Below, in pieces: positions 33,658-41,233 of a stretch of DNA of 49,900 nt. Position numbers and translations under genes: made by a program. The first letter of the stretch is position 1; every line of letters starts with the position of its first letter. Location: assembly GCA_002398565.1 (NCBI GenBank), contig DGZP01000052.1, forward strand, positions 1 to 49,900, given 5' to 3'. The notes under the pieces are model-generated. The model was not told the origin of the DNA and ran no database searches. It saw only the letters and a program-made list of their open reading frames with translations. This DNA comes from Proteiniphilum sp. UBA4977 (lineage in GTDB: Bacteria; Bacteroidota; Bacteroidia; Bacteroidales; Dysgonomonadaceae).

Positions 33658-34617
33658 ATGAAAGAAGTTAAAACTACAAGCAGATTGCACCTGTCGGATG
33701 AAAAAGAAACTCTGCACAACCGGTTGTACGCCATTCTGATATTTCTCTGTTTTTTACCATTTATGTCACCCGCCATCGCGCTCTTTGCAGGACTGCTTTT
33801 CTCACTGTCCGGCATCAGGCATGGCACGCTTCATCGCTACACTTCCCCGGTGTTGCAGCTTTCCATCGTACTGATGGGATTCGGAATGAACCTGAGCGAA
33901 GTGATCACAGCCTCAAAAACCGGCTTTGTGGCAACCGCCATCTCCGTAATATCAGTAATGCTCCTCGGTATCATGTTGGGGAAACTGTTCAAAGTGGAGA
34001 AAAACATCACCCTCCTGATTGCAACAGGCACGGCCATCTGTGGAGGGAGTGCCATCGCGGCGGTAGCCCCGATCCTGCGTAGCAAGAGCTACCAGAATTC
34101 ATTCGCCTTGATCGTTGTGTTCGTGTTGAATGCCGTTGCCCTCTTTCTCTTCCCGTTTGTTGGCCGGCAATTGGGACTGAGCCAGGAGCTGTTCGGCCAT
34201 TGGGCTGCCATCGCAATACATGATACCAGTTCGGTGGTGGGTGCCGGAGCAGAATATGGAGAGAAGGCACTTCAGGTGGCCACCACGGTTAAACTGATCC
34301 GGGCCTTGTGGATCATCCCTCTGTCACTGATGATTGCCTTTTTCCAGAAAAATACAAATGGGAGATCGGTAAAGTTTCCCTGGTTCATTCTTTTTTTCCT
34401 CCTTGCAATTCTTTTTGCCCATTTCTTCCCGGAGCTGCATGTCAGTTACGACCATTTCAACTGGCTGGGCAAAAGGGGGATGGTAATTGCCCTCTTTCTG
34501 ATCGGATCGAACATCACCCTGGGTGAAATCAAAAGGTCGGGTTTCCGCAGCTTCGTCCTTGGTATCACTCTATGGGTAGTAACTGCTGTCAGCTCACTGC
34601 TTTTCCTGATACAGTAG
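33658..34617 (+). CDS. YeiH/UPF0324-family putative sulfate exporter
   Basis: A 319-residue inner-membrane protein with about 9-10 hydrophobic segments. Family marks are VLQLSIVLMGFGMNLSEV, IATGTAICGGSAIAAVAPIL, HDTSSVVGAGAEYGEKALQVATTVKLIR (read in two parts) and the late KRGMVIALFLIGSNITLGE. Relatives are called putative sulfate exporters and lie next to LysR genes; the real substrate is not firmly known. ATG 33658 (MKEVKTTS) is chosen because the upstream codons of the frame overlap the promoter boxes. That leaves a very short leader. Confidence 0.88.
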   Translation: MKEVKTTSRLHLSDEKETLHNRLYAILIFLCFLPFMSPAIALFAGLLFSLSGIRHGTLHRYTSPVLQLSIVLMGFGMNLSEVITASKTGFVATAISVISVMLLGIMLGKLFKVEKNITLLIATGTAICGGSAIAAVAPILRSKSYQNSFALIVVFVLNAVALFLFPFVGRQLGLSQELFGHWAAIAIHDTSSVVGAGAEYGEKALQVATTVKLIRALWIIPLSLMIAFFQKNTNGRSVKFPWFILFFLLAILFAHFFPELHVSYDHFNWLGKRGMVIALFLIGSNITLGEIKRSGFRSFVLGITLWVVTAVSSLLFLIQ

Positions 34618-34689
34618 AGAGTGTCACACAAATTGAGAAATAGGCCGGGTATTTTGTTACACTAATTCTATAAAAAGTCAAAAAAAAGC

Positions 34690-34697
34690 TATCTTTG
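34690..34697 (+). promoter_or_regulatory. -7 box for the 34718 gene
   Basis: TATCTTTG, exact TAnnTTTG match, 20 bases before ATG 34718. No good -33 word at 19-20 bases. Confidence 0.55.
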
Positions 34698-34717
34698 CAG
34701 CAAGAGATAATAATAAA

Positions 34718-35173
34718 ATGGATGACCTGACCCCCAAGAAGAAAAAAAGCCGCAAGGGCCTGAGATGGGTTCTCGGCATATTGATCGTAACACTCGGCGT
34801 TTTCGTCTATGTGCGCTACTACTACGTGTTTGGCACGGGTGTAAAATCGGGAGAACTAAACTACCTCGTATACAAAGGGGTGGTTTTTAAAACCTATGAA
34901 GGAAAGCTGATACAATCGGGTTTTCGTGCAGACAAGCCGGGTGGATTGCAGTCTAACCAGTTTGACTTCTCGGTGGAAGACGAGGATATTGCAAAACAGT
35001 TGATGGTAGCGGGAGGCAAGATGGTACAACTCCATTATAAAGAATATTTTGCAGCCTTGCCCTGGCGTGGCTACACCAAATTTATAGTGGACAGCATTGT
35101 AACTATCGAACAAAAAAGGATGGAACATTCCACGGAGGATGAGCTTACACCCTACATTCTGGAATCCATGTGA
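34718..35173 (+). CDS. Small membrane-anchored protein of unknown function
   Basis: A 151-residue protein with a basic N-terminus (PKKKKSRKGLRW), one membrane segment (about 17-35) and a predicted periplasmic domain with the words LNYLVYKGVVFKTYEGKL, NQFDFSVEDEDIA and YFAALPWRGYTKFIVD. Proteins like this are conserved in Bacteroidales, often under misleading names; I know of no assigned function. It is 12 bases upstream of the RNase H gene on the same strand, so the two are probably co-transcribed. Confidence 0.75.
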   Translation: MDDLTPKKKKSRKGLRWVLGILIVTLGVFVYVRYYYVFGTGVKSGELNYLVYKGVVFKTYEGKLIQSGFRADKPGGLQSNQFDFSVEDEDIAKQLMVAGGKMVQLHYKEYFAALPWRGYTKFIVDSIVTIEQKRMEHSTEDELTPYILESM

Positions 35174-35185
35174 AAGAACGACAGA

Positions 35186-35809
35186 ATGGCACAAAGCAAA
35201 TTTTATGTAGTCTGGCAGGGCTTGAAGCCTGGTATTTATACTTCGTGGGAGGAATGCAGGAGGCAGGTATCGGGATTCGAAAATGCGCGGTACAAATCAT
35301 TTCGCTCGCAAGAAGAGGCTGAACGGGCATTTCTTGACAATCCATGGAAATATTTGACTATAAAAAAGGAAAGCGGCAAAGCAGTAGGTCCGCCGGACTC
35401 CGGAATAATAAAGGAGAGCCTGGCCGTGGACGCGGCCTGCAGTGGCAATCCGGGCCTTTTGGAATATCGGGGGGTATATGTTGCGGACAGCAGGGAGATT
35501 TTTCATATGGGGCCTCTGGAGGAGGGCACAAATAACATAGGTGAATTTCTGGCTATTGTACATGCCCTGGCATTGCTTAAGAAACAAAACCAGCAGGTTC
35601 CTGTCTATTCCGATAGCATGAATGCCATCAAATGGGTCGCCAAAAAGAAATGTAACACCAAACTGGAGCAGTCGGATAAAAACAGAATACTGTTTGAATT
35701 AATTGCCCGTGCCGAAACCTGGCTTCAAAATAACAGCTATCAAAATCCGGTCCTTAAATGGGAAACAAAACAATGGGGCGAAATTCCCGCCGATTTCGGA
35801 CGAAAATGA
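35186..35809 (+). CDS. Ribonuclease HI with viroplasmin-like N-terminal domain
   Basis: RNase HI cuts the RNA strand of RNA-DNA hybrids. The 207-residue protein has an N-terminal caulimovirus-viroplasmin-like RNA/DNA-hybrid-binding domain (KFYVVWQGLKPGIYTSWEEC, 5-24, to about 55) and a C-terminal RNase H fold. The carboxylates are visible: D82 in LAVDAACSGNPG, E120 in NNIGEF, D143 in VYSDSMNA and D203 in IPADFGRK. Start ATG 35186 is supported by the first-domain text. It follows the membrane protein gene closely. Confidence 0.92.
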   Translation: MAQSKFYVVWQGLKPGIYTSWEECRRQVSGFENARYKSFRSQEEAERAFLDNPWKYLTIKKESGKAVGPPDSGIIKESLAVDAACSGNPGLLEYRGVYVADSREIFHMGPLEEGTNNIGEFLAIVHALALLKKQNQQVPVYSDSMNAIKWVAKKKCNTKLEQSDKNRILFELIARAETWLQNNSYQNPVLKWETKQWGEIPADFGRK

Positions 35810-35874
35810 TCCTACCCGAGAAAGTCCTATCATACTTTTTTTCTTTAAATAAGACTTTTGATTCCAAAAACAAT

Positions 35875-35882
35875 TATCTTTG
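35875..35882 (+). promoter_or_regulatory. -7 box for rnpA
   Basis: TATCTTTG, exact TAnnTTTG, 36 bases before the chosen rnpA start 35918. It lies inside the upstream-extended open frame, which supports the shorter start. Confidence 0.55.
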
Positions 35883-35917
35883 CTTTCGTAATTGCTTTCA
35901 GAGGAATGCTTTTATCT

Positions 35918-36322
35918 ATGAATGAAGGAAAAAGCTTCAGCTTTCGTAAGGAAGAACGTGTTACAGGAAAAAAGAGGATTGAATCCCTCTTTGCCCAGGG
36001 CCGTTCTATGATGGCGTATCCCTTCAGGGTTGTATATTTGGAAACGGCTCATCCGTTTACTGTGCCGCTGTCGATACTGATCAGCATCCCTAAAAAGAGG
36101 CTCCGTTCGGCAGTTAACCGGAATAAAATGAAGCGACTTGCACGTGAGGCTTACCGGTTGAACAAATATCTCCTTGATGAGATACAAACCGGTAAAGGGA
36201 CTCATGTCGATGTGGCTTTGATTTATGTAAAAGATGAGGTGAGTAACTTTGACACAGTGGAGAAAAGTGTGCGAAAAGCACTGATTGCATTGAAGGAACA
36301 GATCGGCAAAGAACAATGTTGA
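35918..36322 (+). CDS. rnpA: Ribonuclease P protein component
   Basis: RnpA is the protein subunit of RNase P, which matures tRNA 5' ends. The 134-residue protein has the family marks SFRKEERVTGKKRIESLFAQ, and the RNA-binding signature KKRLRSAVNRNKMKRLAREA. ATG 35918 (MNEGKSFSF) is preferred over an ATG 60 bases upstream because a -7 box lies between them. It overlaps yidD by 7 bases. rpmH, the usual upstream partner in other phyla, is not in the window. Confidence 0.95.
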   Translation: MNEGKSFSFRKEERVTGKKRIESLFAQGRSMMAYPFRVVYLETAHPFTVPLSILISIPKKRLRSAVNRNKMKRLAREAYRLNKYLLDEIQTGKGTHVDVALIYVKDEVSNFDTVEKSVRKALIALKEQIGKEQC

Positions 36323-36597
36323 AAGCTTTAAAGCAACTGCTGACATGGATATTACTTCTACCCGTCTATTTCTACCGGGCCGTCATCTCTCCGCTCACTC
36401 CCCCCAGCTGCCGATATACGCCTACCTGTTCGCAATATACGATAGAAGCATTGAAAAGTCATGGACCTTTTAGAGGTTCCTACTTGTCAGCCAAACGCAT
36501 TTTAAGTTGTAACCCGTGGGGAGGATCAGGTTACGATCCCGTACCGGAGCCAAAACAAAAGCGTAGAAAAGACAAACTGAAGGCAGAGGACAATTAA
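36316..36597 (+). CDS. yidD: Membrane protein insertion efficiency factor YidD
   Basis: YidD is a small membrane-associated protein that assists YidC-dependent insertion. The 93-residue protein starts with a hydrophobic amphipathic helix (WILLLPVYFYRAVISPL) and has the signature PPSCRYTPTCSQYTIEAL and ILSCNPWGGSGYDPVP, with all conserved cysteines. It begins 7 bases inside rnpA, the standard order, so translation is likely coupled. The C-terminus is basic. Confidence 0.95.
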   Translation: MLKALKQLLTWILLLPVYFYRAVISPLTPPSCRYTPTCSQYTIEALKSHGPFRGSYLSAKRILSCNPWGGSGYDPVPEPKQKRRKDKLKAEDN

Positions 36598-36600
36598 TGT

Positions 36601-37302
36601 ATGGAATTTTACGACCTGCACACCCATCAGATTTTTTTCGAGGATAACGACGACCCTTATCACTCGTGTATTTTCGACGTATACCCACTTGAATTTGAAG
36701 TAGCCAAAGACTCCTACCACCGCCATGCATTCTCATGCGGCATTCATCCATGGTATTCCGAGGATAGTGACACCCAAATGGCCTATCTGAACGAAATTGC
36801 CTCAAATCCGCGCATTGTAGCCATTGGGGAGACCGGCCTCGACAAGCTCAAGGGTCCTTCATTCGATGTGCAAATACCAGTTTTTAAAAAACATATAGAA
36901 CTATCGGAGAAGCTGTGCAAACCGGTGATCATTCACTGCGTAAAAGCCTGGGAGGAACTTATTCAGATTAAAAAAGAGACAAAACCCACTCAACCCTGGA
37001 TCATACATGGTTACCGCGGAAAGCCGGAGTTAACCAAACGCCTTATTCATGAAGGATTTCTTTTCTCCATTGGAGACCAGATAAACATAGCTTCCATGCA
37101 GTTGATACCTGTTAATGCATTGTTTTGTGAAACTGACGAGGATGAAATGACCATCAGGGAAGTCTATCTCCAGACGTCGCAAGCCGTGAATATGAATATG
37201 GAAGAGTTTTCCGACATAGTTGCTGAAAACATACGAAGGATATTTCCTACAGTTCAGCCCCCCAGACCATATTATCCGAAGGAAGTGGAAGAAGAAAACT
37301 GA
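36601..37302 (+). CDS. TatD-family hydrolase
   Basis: A 233-residue amidohydrolase-fold protein. The TatD marks are DLHTHQ near the start, SCGIHPWY, AIGETGLDKL, and VIIHCVKAWEELIQI. It is shorter than the E. coli TatD nuclease, and the segment after WIIHGYRGK is compact; ALFCETDEDEM holds the late aspartate region (usual form ETDxP), here without the proline. It may be a diverged DNase or another phosphohydrolase. It starts 3 bases after yidD, ending the rnpA-yidD-tatD unit. Confidence 0.85.
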   Translation: MEFYDLHTHQIFFEDNDDPYHSCIFDVYPLEFEVAKDSYHRHAFSCGIHPWYSEDSDTQMAYLNEIASNPRIVAIGETGLDKLKGPSFDVQIPVFKKHIELSEKLCKPVIIHCVKAWEELIQIKKETKPTQPWIIHGYRGKPELTKRLIHEGFLFSIGDQINIASMQLIPVNALFCETDEDEMTIREVYLQTSQAVNMNMEEFSDIVAENIRRIFPTVQPPRPYYPKEVEEEN

Positions 37303-37331
37303 GCAGAAGGCAGGTAAATCATCACCTTGGT

Positions 37332-38096
37332 TCAGTTATGGTTTTTATGATTTTCCCTGAGAAAAGCCTCCAGTGCGGCCGTCATTGAAGGGAAATCTGG
37401 TTGTGGTGCTTCACAATCAAGCCGCAGTCCCGCTTCCTCCACTGCTTTGGCAGTAGCCGTGCCAAAACAGCCGATAGCCATGTCTTCCTGTTTAAAATCA
37501 GGAAAATTGGTAACCAGAGACTGAATGCCTAATGGGCTGAAAAAGATTATCATGTCATAGTCAAGCTTCTCTCCTTCCTCGAAATCGTTACTTACTGTCC
37601 TGTACATCACACTCTTGGTGTAGTTCAGCTTTTTCTCATCGAGGAAAAGGGTCACTTCGTCATTGTGCTCCTCAGGCACAGGAAAGAGAAATTTTTCTTT
37701 CGCATGCTTGGTAAAGGCATTGTTTAATCCGTCGATTTTACCTGTCTGGCTGAAAAAAATCTTTCTTTTCCGGTAAACAATATACTTCTGCAGGTACAAT
37801 GCCACCGTCTCTGAAGTACAAAAATACTTCATCGTTTCGGGGATTGTCACCTTCAACTCCTCACAGATCGAAAAAAATTTGTCAACCGCTGTTCTTGCTG
37901 TAAAAATAATTGCAGTGAAATCCAGAATATTAATTCGTTGTTGGCGAAATTCTTTCATCGACACTCTTTCCACCTTAATGAAAGGGTAGAAATGCACCTC
38001 AACGTGAAACTTTTCCGCTATATCGTAATAGGGCGATTTTTCGCTACTGGGCCTGGGTTGAGAAATCAGGATTTTCTTTACTTTCCGAATGTTCAT
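37332..38096 (-). CDS. hemD: Uroporphyrinogen-III synthase
   Basis: HemD closes hydroxymethylbilane to uroporphyrinogen III in haem synthesis. The 254-residue protein has the two-lobed HemD pattern: ILISQPRPSSEKSPYYDIA, FTAIIFTARTAVDKFF, VMYRTVSNDF, DMIIFFSPLGIQSLVTNFP and AIGCFGTATAKAVEEAGLR. HemD is poorly conserved, so the call rests on these segments and on the DUF4271 neighbour, a known arrangement in Bacteroidales. It overlaps that gene's stop by 4 bases (ATGA). Confidence 0.9.
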   Translation of the reverse strand: MNIRKVKKILISQPRPSSEKSPYYDIAEKFHVEVHFYPFIKVERVSMKEFRQQRINILDFTAIIFTARTAVDKFFSICEELKVTIPETMKYFCTSETVALYLQKYIVYRKRKIFFSQTGKIDGLNNAFTKHAKEKFLFPVPEEHNDEVTLFLDEKKLNYTKSVMYRTVSNDFEEGEKLDYDMIIFFSPLGIQSLVTNFPDFKQEDMAIGCFGTATAKAVEEAGLRLDCEAPQPDFPSMTAALEAFLRENHKNHN

Positions 38097-38983
38097 ATAA
38101 AAATATTTCCTGCCAAACTAATGAATAATAGTACTCCTTTATAAAACAGTATATAGGGTGCAATTTCAGTTCCGCAAAGATAGACAAAAAAATAAAAACC
38201 TCCGATTTTATTTTTAACAAAAATATTTAATAACCCAAATAAAATGGCGATACGGCTCATAATGAAAATGAACAAAAAAAACATCGCTATATCATTCCTT
38301 AGTTCTGGCATGAAAACATAAAACAGTGTGGGCAAAAAAAGGAGGATACCCATCAATTCCACTAATCGGTAATAACGGTTTATCCAGCGTTTCATGTCAG
38401 ACTGCATAAAAAAGGAACCAATGGCCTTGTACATAAGCAGTTTTAACAAAATAATCACCGCAGGCACCATCAGCAGGCCGATAAAAAAGAATATGTTTCC
38501 TCCTATGGAATATACGATTACTTGCTGATCCCTTAGAAAAGTGTAGAGAACAATGGCAAAAAGCAGTATGGCCTGAAGTACCAAAAAAAATTCACCCCAG
38601 ACTTCGATCGTGGTCACCTGCCCCTTGTAACCGGTAGTATGATGCTTCCTGACAGATAATAATTGTCTGAAATTTCCAATTATGGCTCCTCCCTCCTTGC
38701 GGAAGACCAGTGAAAAAATAACGAAGCAGGCAACAAAAAGCAGAAAAAAAACGCTATTTACCCAAAGTGAAAAGGGCATGGGCATCCCTGCATTCCCAAC
38801 GAGGAAAGAATCGAGATGTGTGGTGGCTAAAGAATCAACGGAAAACAAAATATGATGCGAATCGGTAGGAAGAAATTCATACCGGCCAAAACTCATTTCC
38901 AATGAATCAATCTGAAGCGGAAGTTGTTCCACCTTCAGGTAGAACGGAACTTCCCGCAGGGTGTCGGAGATAAACTGGGGCAC
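38093..38983 (-). CDS. DUF4271-family membrane protein
   Basis: A 296-residue integral membrane protein with a soluble N-terminal part (about 1-70) and seven or so hydrophobic segments from about 76 to the end (for example FSLWVNSVFFLLFVACFVIF and FFLFIFIMSRIAILFGLLNI). It fits the DUF4271 family, found almost only in Bacteroidota and usually next to hemD. Function unknown; the constant linkage with hemD hints at a role near haem or the envelope. It is co-transcribed with hemD. Confidence 0.85.
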   Translation of the reverse strand: MPQFISDTLREVPFYLKVEQLPLQIDSLEMSFGRYEFLPTDSHHILFSVDSLATTHLDSFLVGNAGMPMPFSLWVNSVFFLLFVACFVIFSLVFRKEGGAIIGNFRQLLSVRKHHTTGYKGQVTTIEVWGEFFLVLQAILLFAIVLYTFLRDQQVIVYSIGGNIFFFIGLLMVPAVIILLKLLMYKAIGSFFMQSDMKRWINRYYRLVELMGILLFLPTLFYVFMPELRNDIAMFFLFIFIMSRIAILFGLLNIFVKNKIGGFYFFVYLCGTEIAPYILFYKGVLLFISLAGNIFI

Positions 38984-39016
38984 TTTTATCGCGTATTTTG
39001 TCTTTAGACAGCAAAT

Positions 39017-39607
39017 TTACAATTCTTTTTGCTGATATACTGACTCTGAAGGTGGCCGATGGAAGAAATTAATCAAAAGGGCCATGGCCTCCTCCGGAGT
39101 AGAAACAACATCCCATGTATTATTCTCCTTCACGAACTTCTCTTCTTTCATTTTATCAAAAAAGGAGAGCAACGGACGGTAGTAATCATTGGTATTGACA
39201 ATAATAACAGGATTTTCATACAGTCCCAGTTGTTTCCAGGTGATGATTTCGGCCAGCTCCTCCAGGGTACCGAGACCTCCTGGCAAAGCAATAACCGCAT
39301 GGGCCGCACGGGCCATGCGTTCTTTTCTTTCGTGGATAGTTTGGGTTACAACCGTTTCGTTTAACCGCCCGTGGCACCATCCGGCATCAACCATAAAACG
39401 GGGAATGATTCCCTTCACAGTACCACCGTGACGAATTGCGGAATCATTTAAAGCGCCCATCAGACCCTGACTTCCAGCGCCATTGATACAGACGATGCCT
39501 TTCTCCGCAAGAAGCTCCCCCAGACGCTCTGCTGCTTCGTAATAGCATTTATTGACCAGCGGGCTGGAGGCACAGTAGACCACCACTGCACGTTGTGTCT
39601 CCTTCAT
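39017..39607 (-). CDS. LOG-family (TIGR00730) Rossmann-fold protein
   Basis: A 196-residue cytoplasmic protein of the family that includes cytokinin-activating nucleoside monophosphate phosphoribohydrolases. Marks are VVYCASSP, VCINGAGSQGLMGALND (GxGxxGLMG) and the catalytic PGGLGTLEELAEI. Bacterial members cleave nucleoside monophosphates to base and ribose-5-phosphate. It lies 7 bases after metK on the same strand and is probably co-transcribed with it, which may link nucleotide recycling to SAM supply; that link is only inferred. Confidence 0.9.
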   Translation of the reverse strand: MKETQRAVVVYCASSPLVNKCYYEAAERLGELLAEKGIVCINGAGSQGLMGALNDSAIRHGGTVKGIIPRFMVDAGWCHGRLNETVVTQTIHERKERMARAAHAVIALPGGLGTLEELAEIITWKQLGLYENPVIIVNTNDYYRPLLSFFDKMKEEKFVKENNTWDVVSTPEEAMALLINFFHRPPSESVYQQKEL

Positions 39608-39614
39608 TCTACCT

Positions 39615-40919
39615 TTATAAACCGAATTCTTTCTTTATTTTCTCTACATAATCCAGCTTTTCCCAGGTAAACAGTTCCACCTCAAGTGACACCTGTTCAG
39701 GCATATATCTTGAGCTGAACACCTTCTTCACCTTTTGAGGTTCACGTCCCATATGTCCATAGGAGGCTGTCTCAAAATAGATAGGATTACGCAGTTTCAA
39801 CCGTTGCTCGATGGCTTTGGGACGCAGATCGAACAACAAGCGGATCTTCTCGGCAATCTCGGCATCCGACAGGCTAATATTACTTTTACCATATGTATTC
39901 ACATAAATGCTCATCGGCTCCGCTATACCTATGGCGTAAGACAACTGGATCAGTATTTCTGAAGCTACTCCGGCTGCCACCATATTTTTGGCTATGTGAC
40001 GTGCTGCATAAGCAGCTGAACGATCCACTTTCGATGGGTCCTTCCCTGAAAAGGCGCCTCCGCCGTGTGCTGCCTTTCCGCCATAGGTATCCACGATGAT
40101 CTTGCGTCCGGTCAGCCCCGTGTCACCGTGAGGACCGCCAATGACAAATTTACCGGTAGGGTTCACATAATATTTGATCTCATTCTCAAAAAGCTTGTGT
40201 ATGTCTTTTCTGCGTTTGTACTGCGCCTGCACACGCGGAATGAGAATTGTACGCACATCCGTTTCAATGCGTGAGCGCATCTTCTCGTCAGCTTCAAGGG
40301 CCGCTTCCCTTGTATTTTGTCGTGGTCTCTCAAACTCGTCGTGCTGGGTGGAAACCACAATGGTGTCTATTCGCAGGGGAGTTCCGTCTTCTGTATATTC
40401 CACGGTTACCTGCGACTTTGCATCGGGGCGTAGATAAGGCATCAGATCCGGTTCGTTTTTACGGATGTTGGCCAGTTCCATCAGTAGTGCATGGCTCAGA
40501 TCGAGCGAGAGCGGCATGAAGTTATCGGTCTCATTGGTTGCATAGCCGAACATCATTCCCTGGTCGCCGGCACCCTGCTCCATGGGATCGGTTTTCTGAT
40601 CCACACCCCGGTTTATGTCATCGGACTGTTCATGAATACTGGAAAAAACACCGCAGGATTGTGCTTCAAAACGATATTCACTTTTAGTATACCCTATTTT
40701 GGCAATCACATCGCGTGCCACTTCTGCCACATCTACATAACTGTTGGATTTCACTTCACCGGCCAGAACCACCTGCCCGGTAGTAACCAGCGTCTCACAA
40801 GCCACTTTAGAGTTACGGTCGTACGCCAGAAATTCGTCCAGCAATGCATCGGAAATCTGGTCGGCTACTTTATCGGGATGTCCTTCCGACACCGACTCGG
40901 AGGTAAATAAATAATTCAT
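39615..40919 (-). CDS. metK: S-adenosylmethionine synthetase
   Basis: MetK makes SAM from methionine and ATP. The 434-residue protein is slightly longer than the E. coli enzyme. Marks are TSESVSEGHPDKVADQISD, GAGDQGMMFGYA, the GGPHGDTGLTGRKIIVDTYG region (phosphate-binding), GGGAFSGKDPSKVDRSAAY and the C-terminal TASYGHMGRE. The open frame extends 21 codons upstream, but MNYLFTSESV at ATG 40919 fits the family. Transcription seems to start about 200 bases upstream, leaving a long leader with a SAM-II-like element, so feedback by SAM is likely. Confidence 0.96.
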   Translation of the reverse strand: MNYLFTSESVSEGHPDKVADQISDALLDEFLAYDRNSKVACETLVTTGQVVLAGEVKSNSYVDVAEVARDVIAKIGYTKSEYRFEAQSCGVFSSIHEQSDDINRGVDQKTDPMEQGAGDQGMMFGYATNETDNFMPLSLDLSHALLMELANIRKNEPDLMPYLRPDAKSQVTVEYTEDGTPLRIDTIVVSTQHDEFERPRQNTREAALEADEKMRSRIETDVRTILIPRVQAQYKRRKDIHKLFENEIKYYVNPTGKFVIGGPHGDTGLTGRKIIVDTYGGKAAHGGGAFSGKDPSKVDRSAAYAARHIAKNMVAAGVASEILIQLSYAIGIAEPMSIYVNTYGKSNISLSDAEIAEKIRLLFDLRPKAIEQRLKLRNPIYFETASYGHMGREPQKVKKVFSSRYMPEQVSLEVELFTWEKLDYVEKIKKEFGL

Positions 40920-41009
40920 TTTAAAGAAGTTTAGCGTCTGCTGACAGGCATCCACATTTGGCTGTGAAACGAGTGAGAACACCTGACAAAGACAATCGTT
41001 GATACTGTT

Positions 41010-41075
41010 TTATTCAACCTGTGCAGAAACTGTGACAATTGGAAGAAAGGAAATGCAGGAAATTATTTTTAGCAT
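41010..41075 (-). CDS. Possible 21-residue leader peptide in the metK leader
   Basis: ATG 41075 lies inside the conserved AATGCTAAAAA core of the riboswitch-like element and opens MLKIISCISFLPIVTVSAQ followed by VE and a stop. It looks like a secretion signal ending in a typical SAQ cleavage site. It may be a regulated leader peptide, a remnant of an exported protein, or chance. No Shine-Dalgarno-like site was seen, which says little in this phylum. Confidence 0.3.
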   Translation of the reverse strand: MLKIISCISFLPIVTVSAQVE

Positions 41076-41113
41076 TTTTTTCTGTGGTTGCAAGCAGTTC
41101 AAATCTGTCCACA
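41059..41113 (-). ncRNA. SAM-II-like riboswitch aptamer upstream of metK
   Basis: On the minus strand a 5-base-pair stem (TGTGG at 41113-41109 with CCACA) encloses a loop containing GATTTGAAC and CTTGCAA, followed by AAAAAAATGCTAAAAA. This matches the order of conserved parts in the SAM-II class (GAUUUAA, UUGCAA, then AAAU and GCUAAAAA), including the AUUU-AAAU pseudoknot. Differences are a few extra bases after the 5' stem arm and an unusual 3' tail (ATAATTTCC in place of GGG), where GAA-UUC may form the second pseudoknot part. Position before metK supports SAM sensing. SAM-II is best known from alphaproteobacteria, so a covariance-model check matters. Confidence 0.55.
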
Positions 41114-41128
41114 TGGCTTGAATCGATA

Positions 41129-41136
41129 CAAAGGTA
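41129..41136 (-). promoter_or_regulatory. -7 box for metK
   Basis: TACCTTTG, exact TAnnTTTG, with ATTG 18 bases upstream. The predicted start near 41124 places the whole riboswitch-like element in the transcript. Confidence 0.6.
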
Positions 41137-41233
41137 ACAAGAATAACATAAATGCAATGTTAAAGTAGGGTTAAAATAGCGGCTAATAATTTAACGCTTC
41201 ATTACTATTCGCTGTCCTTCCTTTTTACCCGAC

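Larger units (their letters stand above)
40920..41125 (-). other. Long metK 5' leader
   Basis: From the predicted start (near 41124) to ATG 40919 there are about 205 untranslated bases. The first 70 hold the SAM-II-like element, the middle holds a 21-codon ORF, and the last 90 show no obvious structure to me. Confidence 0.5.
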
